This document shows, piece after piece, positions 32,267 through 36,869 of a stretch of DNA of 36,869 bases (the stretch's first letter is position 1; each line of letters begins with the position of its first letter). The translations under genes were made by a program, and so were the position numbers. The notes below the pieces were generated by a model. That model saw only the letters and a program-made list of their open reading frames with translations, was not told the origin of the DNA and ran no database searches. The stretch comes from Microbacterium album (GTDB lineage: Bacteria; Actinomycetota; Actinomycetes; Actinomycetales; Microbacteriaceae), in contig NZ_BMJY01000023.1 of assembly GCF_014643695.1 (NCBI RefSeq), forward strand, positions 1-36,869, read 5' to 3'.

Positions 32267-32791
32267 ATGAGCGAGACACGAGCTGCACCCGGCCTGCGTC
32301 GACAGATCGTCGTCGCGGCGATCCTGCTGCTCATCGTCGCGGCGATCGCGGTCGTCGGATCGCTGGCGAACTCGGGAAACGCCGAAGGGTGGTACCAGGA
32401 CGTCCGCAAGGTGCCCTGGAATCCGCCCGGCGCGGTGTTCGGTCCGGTGTGGACGGTCCTCTACATCGCCATCGCGGCTGCGGGCTTTCTGGTGTGGCGC
32501 GCGGGGCAGCGGCAGGGAGCCGACCGCGCTCGACCGTGGCTCGTGGTGTACGGGGTCCATCTCGCGCTGAACGCGGCATGGTCGCCAGCGTTCTTCGCCG
32601 GCTACCCGGTGCTCGGCCCCGCGGCCTGGTGGATCGCAGCCGCGATCATCGTGCTGCTGGTGATCGCCGTCGCCTGGCTCACTGCCGCGGCATGGCGCTA
32701 CAGCCGCATCGCGACGATCCTGTTGGCGCCGTACCTGCTGTGGCTGCTGTTCGCCTCGACGCTCAACATCGGCATCATCGCGCTGAACTGA
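32267..32791 (+). CDS. tspO: TspO/MBR family protein (tryptophan-rich sensory protein)
   Basis: 174 residues, five membrane helices. TspO hallmarks are clear: GWYQDVRKVPWNPPGAVFGPVW after the first helix, VLYIAIAAAGFLVWR, HLALNAAWSPAFF, and the closing LLAPYLLWLLFASTLNIGI. The family binds porphyrins and related ligands and is linked to oxidative-stress and tetrapyrrole handling. ATG 32267 follows GCGAGGGGG. It probably has its own promoter and may also be read from the DUF3995 promoter. Confidence 0.93.
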   Translation: MSETRAAPGLRRQIVVAAILLLIVAAIAVVGSLANSGNAEGWYQDVRKVPWNPPGAVFGPVWTVLYIAIAAAGFLVWRAGQRQGADRARPWLVVYGVHLALNAAWSPAFFAGYPVLGPAAWWIAAAIIVLLVIAVAWLTAAAWRYSRIATILLAPYLLWLLFASTLNIGIIALN

Positions 32792-32824
32792 CCGTCGGCG
32801 CGTCCGTGTGGTGTCGGGCCGGCT

Positions 32825-32885
32825 GAGCACGGACGTGACGGTGACGTGAGCGGCGAGGGCAGCGGCGAGCGACCCTACGCGGTGT
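32825..32885 (-). pseudogene. Decayed fragment of a CDF exporter gene
   Basis: Minus-strand translation gives RVGSLAAALAAHVTVTSVL, which matches RVIAIAFFALAAYVTVTSVL of the intact CDF protein encoded at 34682-35365 except for a few changes and one lost codon. At the DNA level, 23 bases in a row are identical (32825-32847 with 35054-35076) and 34 of the first 36 agree. Outside this short stretch the similarity fades. No open gene is left around it. Confidence 0.55.
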
Positions 32886-32899
32886 TCGCGACGGGGCGG

Positions 32900-32935
32900 T
32901 CGACCTAGGGCCTGCGTCGGGCCGCCGAAGGTCGA
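32900..32935. terminator. Hairpin between tspO and the HNH nuclease gene
   Basis: Arms TCGACCT (32900-32906) and AGGTCGA (32929-32935) with additional G/C pairing inside. It lies downstream of both convergent genes and could stop either. A smaller hairpin (CGGCC/GGCCG, 32956-32969) spans the nuclease stop codon. Confidence 0.5.
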
Positions 32936-32961
32936 AAGAAGTCCTCTGGGGACACCGGCCG

Positions 32962-34347
32962 CTAGGCCGCACGCCAGCGCAGGCGGGAGTCTTCCGCCGT
33001 GGTCTTGCACACCATGGCCGTGCCTCTGTTCGTCACACCCGTCGCCCCTTCACTCGAGCAGAATGACCCTGGGTGCACGGTCTGCGGCACTGGTGCCGGC
33101 GGCTCCGGCGGAGCGGGCGCCGGCTCAGGCTGTGCGGGGGCCGGTTGCGCGGGTGCCGGCTCGGGGTGTGCAGGGGCCGGGGCCGGCTGAACCGGAGCGG
33201 GAGCTGGCTGTGGCGGCGCAGGCTGCGGCGGCGCGGGCTGCGGCGGGGCAGGCGGTGGCGGCGCGGGCGCCGGCTCCTCTACGAGGGGTGCAGGTGCAAA
33301 CGGTGAGACGAACGCCTCCTGCTCCGGGCATCCGCGGAGAATCTGCTCGATCGCGGCCTTCTCCGATTCGGTCACCCAGAGGTGATAGGTCGCCTTGGCG
33401 GAAACTTGGCGGGCCACGTACTCGCAGCGGAAGGCCGTCTCGGGCGGCAGCCACGTTGCTGCGTTGCCCTTGCTCTTCTGCCCCTTGACGGTGCCCTCGA
33501 CCGCGAGCAAATTGATCGGATCATTCGCGAGGGACACCCGTTGTTGCTGCGTGAGATCCTGCGCTCCGGTTCTCCAGGCGTCCACCAAGGAGACGACATG
33601 ATCCACCTGGACAAGGTGAGACGTATCGGCGCCTCGTTTGAACGAGATCTTCTCGCCTTTGTAGGGACCGTTCAACGTGCCGGACAGGACCGTGCAAGAC
33701 CCCTCAAGCGTGACGTCGACGAGGTCGCGCTGAAGGATGTCGTTCCGGGTGTCGCAACCATTTCCATCGACATCGAGCCAGGACTCCCCGAAGTGAAGGA
33801 CGCGGTCATAACCGGCTTTAGGGGCCGGTGCCTTCACCGGCAGTATTGCGAGAACCTCGAGGGCCGTCTTGTGGGAGATATCGACTTCCGCGGTGCTAGG
33901 GCCTGCTACGTAGGCAACCACTTTGGCGGGGGCATCCGGCTCAACGTATTCCTCCGGCGCGGGGGAAGGCGAAGGGCTCGGGGATCCGGGCACAGAGTTG
34001 CTCGCGTCCGAGCTCGGTTGGCTTGTCGGCGCGGCGACATCTGCTTCCGAGCGCTCTGGCGCGTATCCCGTTGCGCTGAGGACACCGCCCGCGACAAGCA
34101 TGAGCGCCAAACCGCCAGCGAGCGCGCCTGAAGCGGCCTTGCGGTGTGGCAGACGCATGAGGCTGGCGCGCCCGGTCGCGAGAGCGTAAATTCCGCAGCA
34201 GATTCCAACGACGGCGACCATCGCCAGTAGGCCACCCAGCCCACCACTGCTGATGCCGATGATCAGCACTGGGGAAAGTGCCACGAGGTACGGCCACTTC
34301 GGCACCCAGGCAGGCCATGAACGGCGAGTGCGGGGAACATCGGACAT
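32962..34347 (-). CDS. Membrane-anchored HNH nuclease (DUF1524/GmrSD-C type)
   Basis: 461 residues from ATG 34347, which has GGAGAG 5 nt upstream; a much longer in-frame reading to 34623 has no support. Order: two or three N-terminal membrane helices (about 10-80), an acidic/Ser-Pro linker, an extracytoplasmic region with FGESWLDVDGNGCDTRNDIL, then the HNH core VDHVVSLVDAW (H250) and ANDPINLLAVEGTVKGQKSKGN. Next come WLPP and a Cys-containing helix (together the DUF1524 pattern), a ~60-residue Pro/Ala/Glu repeat region, and a ~35-residue C-terminal module with FCSSEGATGVTNRGTAMVC. The nuclease would act outside the membrane, in DNA degradation, uptake or defence. Its codon use and lower GC differ from the neighbours, which suggests transfer. 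Confidence 0.82.
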   Translation of the reverse strand: MSDVPRTRRSWPAWVPKWPYLVALSPVLIIGISSGGLGGLLAMVAVVGICCGIYALATGRASLMRLPHRKAASGALAGGLALMLVAGGVLSATGYAPERSEADVAAPTSQPSSDASNSVPGSPSPSPSPAPEEYVEPDAPAKVVAYVAGPSTAEVDISHKTALEVLAILPVKAPAPKAGYDRVLHFGESWLDVDGNGCDTRNDILQRDLVDVTLEGSCTVLSGTLNGPYKGEKISFKRGADTSHLVQVDHVVSLVDAWRTGAQDLTQQQRVSLANDPINLLAVEGTVKGQKSKGNAATWLPPETAFRCEYVARQVSAKATYHLWVTESEKAAIEQILRGCPEQEAFVSPFAPAPLVEEPAPAPPPPAPPQPAPPQPAPPQPAPAPVQPAPAPAHPEPAPAQPAPAQPEPAPAPPEPPAPVPQTVHPGSFCSSEGATGVTNRGTAMVCKTTAEDSRLRWRAA

Positions 34348-34681
34348 AGCTCTCCAAAAGATCGCGTCATGCACCGAATCGCATGGCACGCCCTGTGGGT
34401 AGATGGGGAGCAATGCGTGGGCAAAACCTCGGGGTTCCACCACTATGGCCTCCCGCTGGTGGAATTGGCTAGTCCCTGCGCCGGGTTTACTCGAGGCTCG
34501 AGTAGAGTCTCCGCATCGGCTATCCACAACAGGTAGACGGAATATTGCCTGGTGCAGACTTGGAAGGTCCAGCGCGAGACAGCGCAGTGACTGGGTTGTG
34601 TCGTTGCGAGAGATCTCGCTCACTGACGCGTCGGCACATGCTCATTCCGGTGTCACGCCGGTACAAGGCCTCGCGTGAAGC
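34348..34681. other. 334-bp gap with several palindromes, no gene
   Basis: No credible gene is seen. The region has lower GC than its surroundings. It holds a perfect palindrome with arms TACTCGAG and CTCGAGTA around one base (34488-34504), a hairpin GCGAGA/TCTCGC (34606-34619), and a stretch GGTGGAATTGGC (34458-34469) that resembles the D-arm of actinobacterial tRNA-Leu. The promoter of the nuclease gene must lie here, but I cannot place it with confidence. Confidence 0.6.
34488..34504. promoter_or_regulatory. Perfect 17-bp palindrome upstream of the nuclease gene
   Basis: TACTCGAG, one G, CTCGAGTA: 8-bp perfect arms. It lies 141 bp upstream of the nuclease start codon. It is not the actinobacterial LexA box. 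The binding protein is unknown. Confidence 0.5.
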
Positions 34682-35365
34682 TCAGTGGTCGTGGTCGTGG
34701 TCGTGGCCGTCGTGGTGCTCGTCCTCGAGCAGCATGCCGACCGGCGTCGCGCACGCGTCGCCGCGCCAGGCCTCGAGGCCCTCGCGGACCGCGAAGCCGG
34801 CGATCACCAGGGCCGCGACGGCGTCGGCCCACCACCAGCCGAGCAGGCTGTTCAGCAGCAGACCCGCCAGCACCGACGCGGACAGGTACGTGCAGATCAG
34901 GGTCTGCTTCGAGTCGGCCACCGCGGTCGCCGAACCGAGCTCGCGGCCCGCGCGCCGCTCCGCGAGCGACAGGAACGGCATGATCGCCACGCTGAGCGCG
35001 GCGATGACGATACCGACCGTGGAGTGCGCCACGTCGACCTGCAGGACCAGCGCGAGCACGGACGTGACGGTGACGTAGGCGGCGAGGGCGAAGAACGCGA
35101 TCGCGATCACGCGCAGCGTCCCCTTCTCCCAGCGTTCGGGGTCGCGGCGCGTGAACTGCCAGGCGACCGCGGCCGCGGAGAGCACCTCGATGGTGGAGTC
35201 CAGCCCGAACCCGATGAGCGCCGCCGACGAAGCCGCGGCGCCGGCCGCGATCGCCACGACGGCCTCGACGAGGTTGTAGAGGATCGTCGCGGTGACGATC
35301 CAGCGGACTCGGCGCTGCAGCAGGCGGCGGCGCTCGTCCGTCAGGGGAGCAGGGGCGATGCTCAT
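34682..35365 (-). CDS. Cation diffusion facilitator (CDF) family metal exporter
   Basis: 227 residues from ATG 35365; the longer in-frame reading is antiphase of the repressor gene. Membrane helices fit the CDF core: ATILYNLVEAVVAIAAG, SAALIGFGLDSTIEVLS (the metal-site helix with its conserved Asp), AALSVAIMPFLSLAERRAGR, DSKQTLICTYLS and WWWADAVAALVIAGF with a second Asp-rich site. The C-terminal cytoplasmic domain of larger CDFs is missing and is replaced by a short His/Asp tail (EDEHHDGHDHDHDH), probably a metal-binding tail. It is expected to export a divalent cation such as Zn or Cd. It overlaps the stop of the CmtR-like repressor by four bases, so the two are one operon. Confidence 0.92.
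   Translation of the reverse strand: MSIAPAPLTDERRRLLQRRVRWIVTATILYNLVEAVVAIAAGAAASSAALIGFGLDSTIEVLSAAAVAWQFTRRDPERWEKGTLRVIAIAFFALAAYVTVTSVLALVLQVDVAHSTVGIVIAALSVAIMPFLSLAERRAGRELGSATAVADSKQTLICTYLSASVLAGLLLNSLLGWWWADAVAALVIAGFAVREGLEAWRGDACATPVGMLLEDEHHDGHDHDHDH
35054..35089. repeat. Intact copy of the direct repeat flanking the nuclease segment
   Basis: Identical for 23 bases to 32825-32847 and in the same orientation. It is part of the CDF coding region, helix AAYVTVTSV. The two copies are 2229 bp apart and bracket the HNH nuclease gene and the 3' half of the CDF gene. Confidence 0.8.
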
Positions 35366-35724
35366 GCGCAGGTGCAGTTCTCTCCGGCGCAGCAGTCCGG
35401 CTCGACGTACAGGACGACGCGCATCAGCTCGTCGAGCGCCGGTGCGAGGTGCGAATCCGCCAGCCGGTACCAGGTGCGGCGGCCATCCGGGATCGCTTCG
35501 ACCAGCCCGCACCCGCGCAGGCACGCGAGCTGGTTCGACATCACCTGGCGCGACACGCCGAGCGCGTCCGCCAGGTGGGACGGATAGGCCGGCGCCTCGC
35601 GCAGGGCGAGCAGCACACCCGCCCGCGTCGGATCGGACAGCGCGTGGCCGAGACGGGCGAGGGCGGCCGTGTGCGTCGCGGCGGCGAGCGTCGGGGGCAT
35701 GGTGACGAGAGTACACGTCGTCAT
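35362..35724 (-). CDS. ArsR/SmtB family metal-responsive repressor, CmtR-like
   Basis: 120 residues from ATG 35724; a second ATG at 35700 (Met9) is possible. The winged helix-turn-helix is clear (HLADALGVSRQVMSNQLACLRGCGLVEAIPDGRR), and the following LADSHLAPALDEL is very close to mycobacterial CmtR. C68 and C72 in LACLRGCG match the CmtR Cd/Pb-binding pair (C57, C61), and a Cys-rich C-terminus (CCAGENCTC) can supply the third thiolate. It should leave DNA when Cd, Pb or Zn binds and so induce the CDF exporter it overlaps. Confidence 0.92.
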   Translation of the reverse strand: MTTCTLVTMPPTLAAATHTAALARLGHALSDPTRAGVLLALREAPAYPSHLADALGVSRQVMSNQLACLRGCGLVEAIPDGRRTWYRLADSHLAPALDELMRVVLYVEPDCCAGENCTCA

Positions 35725-35745
35725 GAATTAATGGGAGCGTGTACT
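35710..35745. promoter_or_regulatory. Inverted repeat over the CmtR-like start region
   Basis: AGTACACG (35710-35717) and CGTGTACT (35738-35745) are perfect 8-bp arms with a 20-nt A/T-richer spacer holding ATTAAT. One arm lies in the first codons of the repressor and the other upstream. It is the best candidate for the autoregulatory operator of the metal-export operon. Confidence 0.6.
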
Positions 35746-35811
35746 GTCCATGCTCGTCCGACTCAACTCACCACGAAGCCGGCAGGGCTGTGCTTGCCCT
35801 GCGTCGCGGCC

Positions 35812-35823
35812 TACGCTGCCGGC
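35812..35823 (+). promoter_or_regulatory. -10 element for a leaderless lipoprotein message
   Basis: TACGCT (35812-35817) followed by exactly 6 nt and the GTG start codon at 35824. There is no ribosome-binding site and the -35 region is weak. This is the same geometry as at 24195 and 31549. Confidence 0.5.
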
Positions 35824-36306
35824 GTGACGAGTGTTACGGGTTCGAGCGCACGCCGTGTCGTGCGTGCGACACGCTTATCGCGGTGGAAAGGCGCGGTGGC
35901 GGTCCTCCTCATCGGGGCGAGCACGACCATGGCGCTTTCGGGCTGCGCCGGCCCGCCCGGCGTCGCGGATCGCACCTATCGTGGGTTGCCGACTTCACCC
36001 GCGTTGCCCGAACCCGCCGATCCCCTCCCCGAAGAGCCGATGGCGAGCTGGCTTGAGGATTCCAACCGGATCGCCCTCGTGACGTGGGGAAGCTCCGCCT
36101 GCCCGCGCGTGGTCACGGCCATCGAGGCGCGGGACGCTTCGACGGTGCAATTGACGCTCGAGCCCTCGGGCAGAGAGGTCTGCACCGCTGACATGTCGCC
36201 CACCACTCACGAGCTCACCCTCCCGGACGACGCGACCGGCCGCCCCCTGACCCTGCTGCTGACGTACACCGACTGGCCCGAGGCGACCGAACTGACCCTC
36301 GAGTAA
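35824..36306 (+). CDS. Putative lipoprotein of unknown function
   Basis: 160 residues from GTG 35824. An Arg-rich N-terminus precedes a hydrophobic segment and lipobox ALSGC (C41), so the mature protein is membrane-anchored outside. It then has a Pro-rich linker and a ~100-residue beta domain with IALVTWGSSACPRV, VQLTLEP, VCTADMSPTTHELTLP and LTLLLTYTDW. Its two Cys (in SSACP and EVCTAD) may form a disulfide. I know this pattern from other Microbacteriaceae lipoproteins without assigned function. It is divergent from the CmtR-like repressor. Longer readings upstream overlap that gene and are not credible. Confidence 0.78.
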   Translation: MTSVTGSSARRVVRATRLSRWKGAVAVLLIGASTTMALSGCAGPPGVADRTYRGLPTSPALPEPADPLPEEPMASWLEDSNRIALVTWGSSACPRVVTAIEARDASTVQLTLEPSGREVCTADMSPTTHELTLPDDATGRPLTLLLTYTDWPEATELTLE

Positions 36307-36333
36307 CGACGGCCTCCCTCCGCCAAGAACAGT

Positions 36334-36354
36334 CGCTATGGACACGGCATAGCG
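36334..36354. terminator. Hairpin between convergent genes
   Basis: CGCTATG (36334-36340) and CATAGCG (36348-36354) are perfect 7-bp arms around 7 nt, followed on the plus strand by GTCTTG. It sits 28 bp after the lipoprotein stop and 49 bp before the end of the opposite gene. Confidence 0.5.
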
Positions 36355-36402
36355 GTCTTGCTGTGTACAGCGGTAGAGGGCGGTGCGGAGGAGATGTCGA
36401 GG

Positions 36403-36732
36403 TCAGGCCAGTGCCGTTCCGAGCGGTTGCATGACGACAATGGCGATCGCGCCGAGCAGCAGCACGACGACGGTCGCGTACTGACCGTTCTGCCAGGTGG
36501 CTGGGTGGCCGGCACGGCATGGCCGTCCCGGCCGCACCGGATTGCGACACCCTCCACCCCGTCGCGTCGGCGCGCCGCACTGAGTACGCCCAGGACGGCC
36601 GTTCACAGCGGTCGTGAGAGCTATCACAACGGCGAGGAAGCCGACCGCGAGCGCGAGGACGCCATCGGGATGCGCGGCCAGGTCTTGTAGCACAGCCGAA
36701 GCATAGCCAGTACGGTGCTTCGCCGACGTCAC
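36403..36732 (-). CDS. Small membrane protein with Cys/His motif
   Basis: 109 residues from GTG 36732, or 96 from GTG 36693. The second start has TATGCT exactly 6 nt upstream, as expected for a leaderless message, and is the better supported by that rule. Two membrane helices (DGVLALAVGFLAVVIALTTAV; ATVVVLLLGAIAIVVMQPL) flank a hydrophilic loop CGAPTRRGGGCRNPV....CRAGH. The C-x-A-P-T-x-x-G-x-x-C-x-N...C-x-x-x-H spacing is a known small zinc-binding pattern in several bacterial families. The function is unknown. Confidence 0.65.
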   Translation of the reverse strand: MTSAKHRTGYASAVLQDLAAHPDGVLALAVGFLAVVIALTTAVNGRPGRTQCGAPTRRGGGCRNPVRPGRPCRAGHPATWQNGQYATVVVLLLGAIAIVVMQPLGTALA

Positions 36733-36805
36733 CCAATTCGCGGGCCGGTGGGTGCTTGTTGGTGCTCATCTGGCGCGTGATTCTGTGGCTAGTTGTAGTT
36801 CCCCG

Positions 36806-36822
36806 ACACGTTGTGAACGTGT
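36806..36822. repeat. Inverted repeat near the right edge
   Basis: ACACGTT and AACGTGT around GTG. It lies in a 137-bp stretch at the window end without a gene. The style of the surrounding sequence reminds me of the ends of actinobacterial IS481-type elements, but no terminal repeat pair or transposase can be shown inside the window. Confidence 0.4.
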
Positions 36823-36869
36823 GAGCTGAGGCGAGGGCCTCCGGGGACGATGTGGGTTACCACACTCAC

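Noticed and set aside
32243..33010. Minus-strand open frame between tspO and the nuclease gene as a real gene
   Set aside because: It runs antisense to tspO. Only a short stretch resembles a CDF protein, so a fragment is called instead.
34348..34623. N-terminal extension of the HNH nuclease to 34623
   Set aside because: The extension has no membrane or family pattern and would bury the palindromes; ATG 34347 has GGAGAG upstream.

Overview
The window is high-GC DNA (roughly 70%) with dense genes, many four-base start/stop overlaps, GTG starts and several start codons that sit about 6 nt after a -10 element. Together with a class E type LAxTG sorting signal, a mycoredoxin-like protein and a CmtR-like repressor, this points to an actinobacterium, most likely a Microbacteriaceae chromosome (Microbacterium-like). 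This placement is an inference from gene content, not a computed one. No rRNA, tRNA, CRISPR array or complete insertion sequence is seen.

Layout. (1) 1-3485: the 3' part of a cell-wall-anchored surface protein carrying 70 exact ADAT units, a strong hairpin, then a DUF5819 protein and an HTTM/SdpB-like membrane protein in a tight pair. (2) 3682-5757: an acyl-CoA oxidase-type flavoprotein behind a promoter-overlapping inverted repeat. (3) 5927-21946: a 16-kb one-direction cluster: a 2038-residue Ig/cadherin-like + fibronectin III surface protein, MoxR ATPase, DUF58, a TgpA-type transglutaminase-like membrane protein, an RDD-FHA protein, a PP2C phosphatase, an FHA protein and a transmembrane Ser/Thr kinase. 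From DUF58 to the kinase, every junction overlaps by 1-4 nt. The content matches the PFNA type of cluster known from Bifidobacterium. Here the transglutaminase-like domain has Asp where the catalytic Cys is expected. (4) 21965-24141: a degenerate serine-recombinase-fold protein and a glutaredoxin on the minus strand, then a GT2-GtrA glycosyltransferase. (5) 24195-26727: a Mn-type ABC importer operon with a DtxR/MntR-like operator lying over a leaderless promoter. (6) 26774-29622: DUF4386 and a TetR regulator, divergent, sharing two operators, followed by SRPBCC and DUF4166 genes. (7) 29677-32791: an Acg-like nitroreductase with its TetR regulator (tandem operators), DUF3995, TspO. (8) 32825-35089: an apparently acquired, lower-GC segment with a membrane-anchored HNH (DUF1524) nuclease, flanked by a short decayed copy and the intact copy of a cation diffusion facilitator (CDF) gene. 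(9) 34682-36869: CDF exporter and CmtR-like repressor, a lipoprotein, a small Cys-rich membrane protein, and an end region that may be the edge of a mobile element.

How the genes work together. The kinase, phosphatase and two FHA proteins form a phospho-Thr signalling module. Its membrane proteins (kinase ectodomain, giant fn3/Ig protein, transglutaminase-like and RDD proteins) put it at the cell envelope, and MoxR/DUF58 probably supply a chaperone-like function. The remaining modules are small regulated stress and metal units: Mn uptake, Cd/Pb/Zn-type export, and a redox or nitroreductase unit.
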